NCBI GenBank assembly: GCA_900759005.1
Contig: CAAEUQ010000185.1
Coordinates: forward strand, 1-11,234
From: Clostridia bacterium
GTDB taxonomy: Bacteria; Bacillota; Clostridia; Christensenellales; Aristaeellaceae
Direction: 5' to 3'
DNA length: 11,234 nt
Shown: positions 1-5,350 of the stretch, piece by piece
How positions within the stretch are numbered: position 1 is the stretch's first letter
Layout of the letters: the number at the start of each line of letters is the position of its first letter
The notes under the pieces: model-generated
Databases searched by the model: none
Seen by the model: the letters and a program-made list of their open reading frames with translations, nothing else
Told to the model about the DNA's origin: nothing
Translations under genes and position numbers: made by a program

Positions 1-152
1 AACGCCGCATTGCCGAATGCGCGCGGATGGGCTTTCAGCGTATCATTTTGCCCAAAGCAAACCTGCGCTCCGTCCGCAGCGATCACGGCGCAACGCTGAT
101 CGGCGTTGAAACGGTCGCGGAAGCAATCGCCGCACTCGGTCTGATTTCCTGA
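1..152 (+). CDS. radA: RadA (Sms) DNA repair ATPase, C-terminal fragment
   Basis: Only the last 49 codons are inside the window; the gene begins to the left and ends in TGA at 150-152. The fragment reads RRIAECARMGFQRIILPKAN and continues with a stretch resembling IGVETVAEAIAAL before the stop. This matches the end of the Lon-protease-like domain of RadA/Sms, where a conserved basic loop (PKAN) and a final VxEAI helix close the fold. RadA is a RecA-like ATPase with an N-terminal zinc finger that promotes branch migration of recombination intermediates; those ATPase and zinc-finger parts lie outside the window. Lon or a ComM-like protein share parts of this fold, but the spacing and the abrupt end after the AEAI helix fit RadA best. 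The next gene starts about 50 bases downstream on the same strand. Confidence 0.75.
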   Translation, partial: RRIAECARMGFQRIILPKANLRSVRSDHGATLIGVETVAEAIAALGLIS

Positions 153-157
153 AAAGC

Positions 158-187
158 GAATATGAAAGCCGGATTGACGCATACTAA
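158..187 (+). promoter_or_regulatory. Possible sigma-E type sporulation promoter for spoIID
   Basis: GAATATG at 158-164 matches the Bacillus sigma-E -35 consensus KMATATW at 6 of 7 positions. After a 15-base spacer, CATACTAA at 180-187 matches the -10 consensus CATACAMT at 6 of 8. In Bacillus spoIID is a sigma-E gene, so the position is sensible. The caveat is that transcription would start around 194, on top of the ribosome binding site, leaving a leader of only about 10 bases. Tentative. Confidence 0.28.
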
Positions 188-203
188 CCGCGAGGTGATG
201 ATC

Positions 204-1157
204 ATGCGCAACGCAATTCGGCTTCTTTTTTTGTCTATTTTCATCGTGATCGTGCTTTCTGGATGCATGAAAACACCGGAATCGAGCGCGAAAATTCCCG
301 CTTTGCCTGAAAAACTGAATACCAACGCGAACGGCGAACCGATTCTCAAGGTCTACGACGTAAGCAAAAGCGCCGTTCTCGAAGAATCGATCGAGAAATA
401 CGTCGCGGGTGTAATCGCCGGCGAAATGAAAAATGATTGGCCGATCGAAGCGCTGAAAGCTCAGGCAATTCTCGCACGCACGTTCGTTCTGAAATTCTGT
501 GATACGAAATCTTCAAAATATTCCGGCGCAGACATTTCTACGGATGTAAGCGAGGCTCAGGCGTATGCGCCCGAGAATATCAACGATCGCATCCGCGAAG
601 CCGTGAATGAAACGAAGGGGCTCGTCATGACGGCGAACGGCGAATATCCATACGCATGGTTTTTTGCACACGCCGGCGGAAAAACAGAATTGCCGAGCGT
701 CGCACTGGACTATCAGAAGGACGATCCAGATTATCTATCTGTCGTGGAATCCAACGATTCGGAAAAAGCGCCAGACAATGTAAAAAATTGGAAAGCGAGT
801 TTTACGGCGGATCAGGTCAGAAAAGCGTGCGCGGACGCAGGTCTGAAGCTTTCCTCGATTGAAAGCTTTGAAATCGGCGAAAGGGGAGAGTCTGGTCGGG
901 CAAAAAACTTTGCCGTCAATGGTCAGAGGGTTTCCGCGCCGTCGTTTCGAATTGCTATTGGCGCGAACAAACTGAAGAGCACGTTGATCGATTCCGTCGA
1001 TTTCAAAAACGATACGATCACATTTACCGGACGCGGCTTCGGGCACGGCGTTGGAATGTCGCAGTGGGGCGCATACGCGCTCGCGGAGGATGGAGAAAAC
1101 GCCGAAGAGATCATCAAACACTATTTTACAGGCGTTGAAATCGTTCAGATGTGGTGA
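204..1157 (+). CDS. spoIID: SpoIID/LytB-domain lipoprotein (stage II sporulation protein D-like lytic transglycosylase)
   Basis: A 317-residue protein. I chose the ATG at 204 because GAGGTG (192-197) sits 6 bases upstream and the product then begins with a good lipoprotein signal: charged MRN, a hydrophobic run, and the lipobox LSGC with Cys21 as lipidation site. In-frame ATGs at 162 and 198 have no such support. The SpoIID core follows. Residues 66-90 carry YVAGVIAGEMKNDWP, whose Glu74 corresponds to the catalytic glutamate of SpoIID, and the C-terminal signature GRGFGHGVGMSQWGAYAL spans about 276-293. SpoIID cleaves glycan strands stripped of peptide by SpoIIP and drives engulfment with SpoIIM and SpoIIP. 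Length is close to Bacillus SpoIID (about 340). The segment ADISTDVSEAQAY (109-121) lacks the cysteines often present there in SpoIID. It could instead be a vegetative SpoIID/LytB paralogue acting on cell wall. Confidence 0.85.
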   Translation: MRNAIRLLFLSIFIVIVLSGCMKTPESSAKIPALPEKLNTNANGEPILKVYDVSKSAVLEESIEKYVAGVIAGEMKNDWPIEALKAQAILARTFVLKFCDTKSSKYSGADISTDVSEAQAYAPENINDRIREAVNETKGLVMTANGEYPYAWFFAHAGGKTELPSVALDYQKDDPDYLSVVESNDSEKAPDNVKNWKASFTADQVRKACADAGLKLSSIESFEIGERGESGRAKNFAVNGQRVSAPSFRIAIGANKLKSTLIDSVDFKNDTITFTGRGFGHGVGMSQWGAYALAEDGENAEEIIKHYFTGVEIVQMW

Positions 1158-1161
1158 TAAT

Positions 1162-1241
1162 TAGAACATAGTCTGTTATTAATATACTTCATCTGTTGAT
1201 TGATAGACCATAGTCTGTTATAATCCGGTGTTAGTCTGTTT
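1162..1241 (+). repeat. Direct-repeat array (TAGTCTGTTAT units), candidate operator
   Basis: TAGAMCATAGTCTGTTAT occurs at 1162-1179 and 1204-1221 with one difference in 18 bases, offset by 42. A shorter copy, TTAGTCTGTT, lies at 1231-1240, and a fragment (ATCTGTTGA) at 1191-1199. The shared hexamer TCTGTT therefore starts at 1172, 1192, 1214 and 1235, with steps of 20, 22 and 21 bases, about two helical turns. The copies bracket and overlap a promoter-like sequence, which is how a repressor operator array would sit. The regulator is unknown. Confidence 0.6.
1196..1224 (+). promoter_or_regulatory. Sigma-A type promoter inside the repeat array
   Basis: TTGATT at 1196-1201, a 17-base spacer, and a perfect TATAAT at 1219-1224 give a strong housekeeping promoter reading towards the solute-binding lipoprotein gene. 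Transcription would begin near 1231, leaving a leader of roughly 100 bases. Repeat copies overlap both the -35 and -10 boxes, so binding there should block RNA polymerase. Confidence 0.55.
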
Positions 1242-1263
1242 AATTTATGTGGACTAACGCCGG
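1225..1263 (+). promoter_or_regulatory. Inverted repeat (12-bp stem) just downstream of the -10 box
   Basis: CCGGTGTTAGTC (1225-1236) pairs with GACTAACGCCGG (1252-1263) with one T-G wobble, around a 15-base loop. It contains the third TTAGTC copy and its inverted mate. No T-run follows, so an intrinsic terminator for the upstream gene is unlikely. Transcription from the 1219-1224 promoter would start inside the left arm, so a DNA-level operator dyad is more plausible than a full RNA hairpin. Confidence 0.45.
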
Positions 1264-1272
1264 ATTTCAAGC

Positions 1273-1301
1273 TTGTCGCTTTTACATTTCTATGATACAA
1301 T
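1273..1301 (+). promoter_or_regulatory. Second possible promoter, extended -10 type
   Basis: TTGTCG (1273-1278), a 17-base spacer, then TACAAT (1296-1301) preceded by TG at 1293-1294, giving an extended -10. It would start transcription near 1308, about 22 bases ahead of the chosen ATG at 1330. It may be an alternative to, or used together with, the promoter inside the repeat array. Confidence 0.35.
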
Positions 1302-1329
1302 AAAAAAAACGCATGAGGATAATTCTGAA

Positions 1330-2256
1330 ATGAAGCAAAATAAATTCAAGCGTCTTTTGCTTATGATAACGATTCTTGTTTGCACGCTTAGCGGCTGCAA
1401 ATCGATTGTCGAAGAAACAGAAAAGAACCTGACGATCTACTCGTCGTTTTATCCGATCTACGCGCTGACGAGCCTGGTTACGCGCGATGTACCGGATATG
1501 ACGATTCATTGTCTCGTCGAACCGCAGGACGGCTGTCTGCGCGATTACCAGATTTCCGACCGCGATTTGTATTTGCTTGCGTATTCGGCGGATGCGGTCG
1601 TGCTCGCCGGTTCCGGACTTGAAAGTTTTGCCGACGCCCTTACAAGCGAATCCAACACTCAAATCGCCGCACTCAAGCTGCTGGAAGGACTCGATCTCTA
1701 TCAGGGGCATTCAGATGAAGATGAATCGCATTTCGAAGGCGCGAATCCGTATCTGTATCTGTCGATCGACGGCGCGATTCGGATGATCGAAAATGCCGAA
1801 TCCGGCCTTTCTGTACTTGATCCGGATTATGAGGAGCTTTATCACAAAAATGCCAATCGCGCAATCGAGGAATTGACCGCACTGCGCGATGAATTGCTCG
1901 CAAAAGCATCCATTCTCAATGGAAAACGCGCTGCAATTCTGGCTGAACCGCTGTTTTATGTGGCGAAAATGTACGGAATGGATGCCGTTTGTACGGTCGA
2001 GCGTGAATGCGGACAAGCACTGTATGGATCAGAAATCGACGATTGTCTGAATGTGCTTGCGGAATCGCAGGTTGACGTCGTTTTGATTGAAAAGCAGGCG
2101 CCGCTCAAGCTGGTCAATGCGATTTCGGATGCGGGTTATGCCATCGCAAAAATCGATTGCATGAACACGCATACCGAAAAAGAAGGCGCGGAGGGCTATT
2201 TTGCCGCCCATCGCGCCAATGCGAACGCCCTTATCGAGACGATCAAAGGAGAATAA
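1330..2256 (+). CDS. ZnuA/TroA-like solute-binding lipoprotein (cluster A-I metal-type)
   Basis: A 308-residue lipoprotein. The ATG at 1330 follows GAGGA (1315-1319) and gives a clean signal peptide ending in the lipobox LSGC (Cys23); upstream in-frame ATG at 1273 would bury it. The fold signs of a metal-type periplasmic binding protein are present: YSSFYPIYALTSLV near 37-50, then VEPQDGCLRDYQISDRDL (about 63-80) where family members read PPGxDPHxYEPTPSD, then ADAVVLAGSGLE (88-99), and a long central helix region (165-192). The usual metal ligands are not in place: the first His site is RDY, the second NPYLYL instead of DPHIWL, and the third AEPLFY. A His/acidic loop (GHSDEDESHFEG, 126-137) resembles the metal-rich loop of ZnuA. 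No ABC ATPase or permease gene is nearby. Its ligand is unknown; rnhA follows 2 bases downstream. Confidence 0.75.
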   Translation: MKQNKFKRLLLMITILVCTLSGCKSIVEETEKNLTIYSSFYPIYALTSLVTRDVPDMTIHCLVEPQDGCLRDYQISDRDLYLLAYSADAVVLAGSGLESFADALTSESNTQIAALKLLEGLDLYQGHSDEDESHFEGANPYLYLSIDGAIRMIENAESGLSVLDPDYEELYHKNANRAIEELTALRDELLAKASILNGKRAAILAEPLFYVAKMYGMDAVCTVERECGQALYGSEIDDCLNVLAESQVDVVLIEKQAPLKLVNAISDAGYAIAKIDCMNTHTEKEGAEGYFAAHRANANALIETIKGE

Positions 2257-2258
2257 AT

Positions 2259-2699
2259 TTGAAGCAGATTACGATTTACACCGACGGCGCTTGCTCCGGC
2301 AATCCCGGTCCGGGCGGCTGGGCGGCGATTCTGATTTTCCGCGAGCAAAAACTCGAGCTCGCCGGTTACGAACCGCGCACGACCAACAACCGCATGGAAC
2401 TGACTGCACCGATCATGGCTCTGACCCGCATCAAGGAGCCGTGTGAGGTCAAGGTTTATTCGGATTCAAGCTATCTTGTGAATGCCTTTCGCCAGCACTG
2501 GCTGGAAAACTGGGTGCGCCGTGGCTGGCTCAAGGCAGACAAAAAGCCGGTTGAGAATCAGGATTTATGGCAGGAGCTGCTGCGTCTTTCGAATATCCAC
2601 AAAATCGAATGGATCAAGGTCAAGGGGCACGCCGATAATCCACTGAACAATCGCTGCGACGAACTGGCGACGGGCGAAATTCGCAAAAATCGTGGCTAA
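2259..2699 (+). CDS. rnhA: Ribonuclease HI
   Basis: A 146-residue type 1 RNase H, which cuts the RNA strand of RNA-DNA hybrids. All catalytic residues are visible: Asp9 in YTDG, Glu47 in NNRMEL, Asp69 in YSDSSY and Asp134 in NRCDELA, plus the assisting His124 in VKGHAD. The TDGACSGNPGPGGWAA opening is diagnostic, and the basic handle region around HWLENWVRRGW (80-90) is present, as in the E. coli enzyme. I chose TTG at 2259 as start: AAAGGAGA (2245-2252) lies about 7 bases upstream, and the product then begins KQITIYTDG exactly where the family begins. The earlier ATG at 2157 lies inside the preceding gene. Only 2 bases separate it from the lipoprotein stop, so the two are probably co-transcribed and translationally coupled. 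Its 3' end overlaps the convergent recombinase gene by 4 bases. Confidence 0.95.
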   Translation: MKQITIYTDGACSGNPGPGGWAAILIFREQKLELAGYEPRTTNNRMELTAPIMALTRIKEPCEVKVYSDSSYLVNAFRQHWLENWVRRGWLKADKKPVENQDLWQELLRLSNIHKIEWIKVKGHADNPLNNRCDELATGEIRKNRG

Positions 2700-3754
2700 T
2701 TCTCGTCCTCATCGTCGCGCAGGCGCACCTTTTTCGCTGCAAGCCGCCGACGTTCGTCGGTCATTGCGGCATAGTGGCGCTTCGTTGTGTTTACATCTTT
2801 ATGGCCGAGTACGTCGGCGACAAGATAAATATCGCCGGTCTCATGATACAAATTCGTGCCAAACGTCGAGCGCAGCTTGTGCGGGCTGAGGCGCTTTTTG
2901 AGCGGCGCAGCGGCGGTCGCGTACTTTTTGACCATGATTTCAACCGCGCGTACGGAAATTCGCTTGTTCTGAAGCGACAGAAACAGCGCGTTTTCGCTGC
3001 CGGGCGCGGGCGACATCTCATTGCGCAGCGCGATATACGCCTTCAGTGGTGTAGCGACCTCGTCGGAAAAATAGAGAATGGCCTTGCCGCCGCCTTTGCG
3101 CGTGATCAGAAAGCTGTTGATCGAAAAATCTACATCCATCAAATCCAAGCCGACCAGCTCGCTGACGCGAATACCGCTGCCCAGAAACAGCGATAGAATC
3201 GCCAAATCGCGTGTACGTGTGTGTCTATTGTAGTTTTTCTGGCGTTCGGTTTGCGTTTCGCCGGTTTCAACGTAATCGAGCATCCGCGCGACCTCATCGA
3301 TTTCCATGCGGAGGATCGGCTTTTCGTGGATTTTAGGCATATCAACCAGCTTTGTTACATCTGTTTTAATTAGTTCGTTTTTGAACATATATTCGTAAAA
3401 GCTGCGCAGAGAGGCGAGCTTGCGCATTTTTCCGTAATCCGAATTCGAGCGCTCGCGATCGTCCTTGATGTAAAAATCAAGGTATTGCAGGTATGTGCGA
3501 AGATCTCGCGCCGTTACGGCAGCAAAATCGTCGACCGTAAGCGTCGATGCGGTTTTATCGGCATAGCGCGGAATTTCTGCGACGAGATATTCGCAAAACA
3601 GCTTGAGATCGCCGGAATAAACATATCTGGTGAGCGGCTGCGTCGTAAAAGCGATCGACTGAATGAAATCGCCGCAAGCCTCTGGAAGTTCCTTCAAAAC
3701 ATCGCGCGTCAAAATCGCCAGTTCGTTTGCGCGGGATTCGCTGTAAGTTGCCAT
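2696..3754 (-). CDS. Tyrosine site-specific recombinase, XerS/XerC-like
   Basis: A 352-residue tyrosine recombinase. The N-terminal SAM-like core-binding domain covers roughly 35-130 (TRYVYSGDLKLFCEYL, then a helix RSFYEYMFKNELI), and the catalytic domain follows from about 150. The active site is complete: Arg196 in GSGIRVSEL, Lys220 or Lys224 in RKGGGK, His292 and Arg295 in PHKLR, His318 in LGHKD, and nucleophile Tyr328 in KRHY. At 352 residues it is longer than XerC/XerD (about 300) and near XerS (about 356), the single-recombinase dimer-resolution enzyme of streptococci and relatives. The spaced-out NRHTRTRDLAIL motif before Arg-I also recalls XerS. The start is firm: AGGAGG lies 6 bases before the ATG. 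It is monocistronic and no integrated element flanks it, so a housekeeping chromosome-dimer resolvase is likelier than a phage integrase. Orthology to XerS is my inference. Confidence 0.85.
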   Translation of the reverse strand: MATYSESRANELAILTRDVLKELPEACGDFIQSIAFTTQPLTRYVYSGDLKLFCEYLVAEIPRYADKTASTLTVDDFAAVTARDLRTYLQYLDFYIKDDRERSNSDYGKMRKLASLRSFYEYMFKNELIKTDVTKLVDMPKIHEKPILRMEIDEVARMLDYVETGETQTERQKNYNRHTRTRDLAILSLFLGSGIRVSELVGLDLMDVDFSINSFLITRKGGGKAILYFSDEVATPLKAYIALRNEMSPAPGSENALFLSLQNKRISVRAVEIMVKKYATAAAPLKKRLSPHKLRSTFGTNLYHETGDIYLVADVLGHKDVNTTKRHYAAMTDERRRLAAKKVRLRDDEDEN

Positions 3755-3784
3755 TTAAGCCTCCTGAACGTCGTTTTCGAGCAT

Positions 3785-3818
3785 ATCATTTCGCAAAAGC
3801 TGTCTTTTACGCATAGAT
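3785..3818. repeat. Imperfect inverted repeat upstream of the recombinase gene (possible recombinase site or operator)
   Basis: Two 15-base arms, 3785-3799 and 3804-3818, match at 11 of 15 positions around the 4-base centre CTGT; the inner halves are CGCAAAAG and CTTTTACG. It lies about 30 bases upstream of the recombinase ATG. Single-Xer systems keep their dif-like site next to the recombinase gene, so this is a candidate, but it could equally be an operator or chance in AT-rich sequence. Confidence 0.3.
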
Positions 3819-3835
3819 ATAGCAAATAAGCAAAT

Positions 3836-3862
3836 GCCGTCCGGTATACCCTTCCGGGCGGC
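3836..3862 (-). terminator. Hairpin after the cysteine-rich miniprotein gene
   Basis: Arms 3836-3844 (GCCGTCCGG) and 3854-3862 (CCGGGCGGC) form a 9-bp stem with one imperfect pair and a 9-base loop. It lies just after the stop of the - strand miniprotein. On that strand it is followed by ATTTGCTTATTTG, a weak T-rich tail. A modest intrinsic terminator is the simplest reading. Confidence 0.45.
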
Positions 3863-3870
3863 GATTCGCT

Positions 3871-4098
3871 TTATAGAATGAAATCATCGTCGTCACGATC
3901 GACATTTTTGCCGAATTCTTCCGTGCCAGTTCCATCATCGATAATCTCGTCGATTGCGATTGCGCGGTAATCTGCGCCGTCAAACACGCATTTCATACAG
4001 TTATCGCAAATCTTTTCGGGATCCAGATCGCAGCGCTTGCATTCTCCGCAATCGTCGCAGATTTTTCCATCAACCAGCACGCACATCCGCTCCGCCAC
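3871..4098 (-). CDS. Eight-cysteine miniprotein, probable metal or Fe-S binding, unknown function
   Basis: I do not recognise a named family. From the GTG at 4098 it has 75 residues with eight cysteines: Cys6, a run CDDCGECKRC (14, 17, 20, 23) and CDNCMKC (31, 34, 37), all in CxxC spacing. The second half is acidic (DEIIDDGTG and a DRDDDD tail) and has no cysteines. Such regular CxxCxxC spacing suggests zinc or iron-sulfur coordination; there is no proline after the last cysteine as in classic ferredoxins. Start choice: AAGGGGAGG ends 8 bases before this GTG. An upstream ATG at 4122 would sit at the very transcription start with its ribosome site behind it, and an ATG at 4086 has only a weak site. 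The gene has its own promoter and trailing hairpin, so it may be expressed apart from the DUF6062 gene upstream. Confidence 0.7.
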   Translation of the reverse strand: MAERMCVLVDGKICDDCGECKRCDLDPEKICDNCMKCVFDGADYRAIAIDEIIDDGTGTEEFGKNVDRDDDDFIL

Positions 4099-4129
4099 GC
4101 GTTCCGCCTCCCCTTTCCACATATCATTT

Positions 4130-4158
4130 ATTATACACGCAAAGCGGCGGAAAATCAA
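4130..4158 (-). promoter_or_regulatory. Sigma-A type promoter for the miniprotein
   Basis: On the - strand, TTGATT (4158-4153), a 17-base spacer and a perfect TATAAT (4135-4130). Both hexamers and the spacing are identical to the promoter at 1196-1224. Transcription would begin near 4123, leaving about 25 bases to the GTG start. It begins 3 bases after the DUF6062 stop codon, so it occupies the whole gap. Confidence 0.65.
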
Positions 4159-4161
4159 GCG

Positions 4162-4911
4162 CTATTCGATTAAATTTCCGCGCAGCTTGTTTACGCCGCG
4201 CTTGACGGCATCACGGCTGTTGCCCCACGGTTTATCCTCGTTTTTATAATCAAATTTGAGCGTAAACCATTCGACTTCCTTTTCAAGGCGCTCAAAATTT
4301 GCGACCTCGAGATCCGTAAGCGTTCCGGTGAATCGAACCAGATCTTCGCCCGACAGGTGTTTCGGCGCCATCGCGAGAATTTCGCGATAATGTTCGAGAC
4401 AAAGTCCCTTCGATTCTGCGAACAGTTTCGGAAAATCCGGCTCATGGCGATACATATACAGCGTCGTATAAAGATAGCGATCCATGTTTTCGCGCACCCG
4501 CTCGCACATCACACATTTGCCGCTGAATTCAAGCGCGCGTTCCGCTTCCTCCGTCATACCGAGTCCGCGTTTGGATCCGATGCGCTTATAGATCGGTTTT
4601 CCGGCTTCCGCGGCTGCGGCTTCTTTCATCGCCTGTGCGTGCCTGCGGAGCGAGCGCAACATTTCCTTGATGTGCGTATCCGTCATCAGACCCAGCCCCA
4701 GACGGTTACCCGCATCGTAAAGCTGGCGAAAATGACGCGCGCAAAAGCCCTTCTGGTTGACTTCGATGCGCTGATCGGGTTCCATCACGGATTCGCCAAG
4801 GAAATACTGAACATTCGAAGCTTCAAGCTTTGCCTTAATCGCGCAAAGCGGGCATTCGCAGTCCTGGCGGTAGGCGTCCCAGACCGGCGCGGTATCGATG
4901 TGCTGCTTCAT
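4162..4911 (-). CDS. DUF6062-family protein with duplicated CxxC...CxxH modules
   Basis: A 249-residue soluble protein of unknown function. The opening (APVWDAYRQDCECPLC, then VMEPDQRIEVNQKGFC) matches my memory of DUF6062 proteins of Clostridia; the family name is recall, not a search. It has two similar modules. The first is Cys20-x2-Cys23 ... GFCARH with Cys57-x2-His60; the second is Cys133-x2-Cys136 ... GLCLEH with Cys171-x2-His174. The gap inside each module is nearly equal (34 and 35 residues), so each could form a C-C-C-H zinc site. Between them is an Ala/Glu/Lys-rich helical stretch (about 88-125). There is no signal peptide or membrane segment. GGGGGAAG lies 5 bases before the ATG. 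It starts 12 bases after the zinc-ribbon gene upstream, so the two are probably co-transcribed. Confidence 0.75.
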   Translation of the reverse strand: MKQHIDTAPVWDAYRQDCECPLCAIKAKLEASNVQYFLGESVMEPDQRIEVNQKGFCARHFRQLYDAGNRLGLGLMTDTHIKEMLRSLRRHAQAMKEAAAAEAGKPIYKRIGSKRGLGMTEEAERALEFSGKCVMCERVRENMDRYLYTTLYMYRHEPDFPKLFAESKGLCLEHYREILAMAPKHLSGEDLVRFTGTLTDLEVANFERLEKEVEWFTLKFDYKNEDKPWGNSRDAVKRGVNKLRGNLIE

Positions 4912-4923
4912 ATTCTTCCCCCG

Positions 4924-5337
4924 TTACGCTTTCATTTTGAATTGATGCTTGCATTTTCCACACGTCACGGTTACTTCGCCAACCTTGCGCGGCAGGCGCA
5001 GCATCGCGTGGCATTCCGGACATTTGAAATACTTATACTTGCGGATATTTTTCAGGCGATTCCAAGCCTGGCTGACGTTCGTCGAAAAATCGCGGCGGAA
5101 CGCGACATATTTTGCGTTTTCCGTTTGGCGTTTGGCGATATTTCGCGAAAAAATACGGTACAGCGTGAATACTGCGATGATCATGCCGACCAGACTGATC
5201 AACGTACTCGGCAAAAACATCGTCAAAATCATCACGACGAGCTCCAACATGACCAGCGCGTGAGAAAGCTCATCCACGCCGTTGCGCCCAACCATAAACC
5301 GGCGTACACTCTCTTTGAATCGATTCCAGAATGACAT
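4924..5337 (-). CDS. Two-TM membrane protein with C-terminal zinc ribbon, unknown function
   Basis: A 137-residue protein. An N-terminal amphipathic and basic stretch (NRFKESVRRFMVGRNGVDEL, 5-24) is followed by two hydrophobic segments, about 25-42 and 44-62, split by a PST turn; these should form a short hairpin in the membrane. A basic linker leads to a zinc ribbon: CPEC (Cys106, Cys109), a strand with hydrophobic and basic residues, and CGKC (Cys126, Cys129). Both termini are probably cytoplasmic. I chose the ATG at 5337 because AAAGGGGGA lies just upstream; the longer frame would run back into the J-domain gene. I recall similar Clostridial proteins with an FM-GR-GxDxL opening but know no function. 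It sits 13 bases after the J-domain gene and 12 bases before the DUF6062 gene, so it is likely mid-operon. Confidence 0.75.
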   Translation of the reverse strand: MSFWNRFKESVRRFMVGRNGVDELSHALVMLELVVMILTMFLPSTLISLVGMIIAVFTLYRIFSRNIAKRQTENAKYVAFRRDFSTNVSQAWNRLKNIRKYKYFKCPECHAMLRLPRKVGEVTVTCGKCKHQFKMKA

Positions 5338-5350
5338 TTCTTTTCCCCCT

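Noticed and set aside
1225..1263. Intrinsic terminator for spoIID or a riboswitch ahead of the lipoprotein gene
   Set aside because: No T-run follows the stem, and the gap of about 170 bases shows no recognisable riboswitch core; repeats over a promoter explain it better.
4357..5334. Open frame of 325 codons on the + strand across the DUF6062 and zinc-ribbon genes
   Set aside because: It spans two real genes and their gap in antisense, with Arg/His/Phe-rich composition and no start signal.
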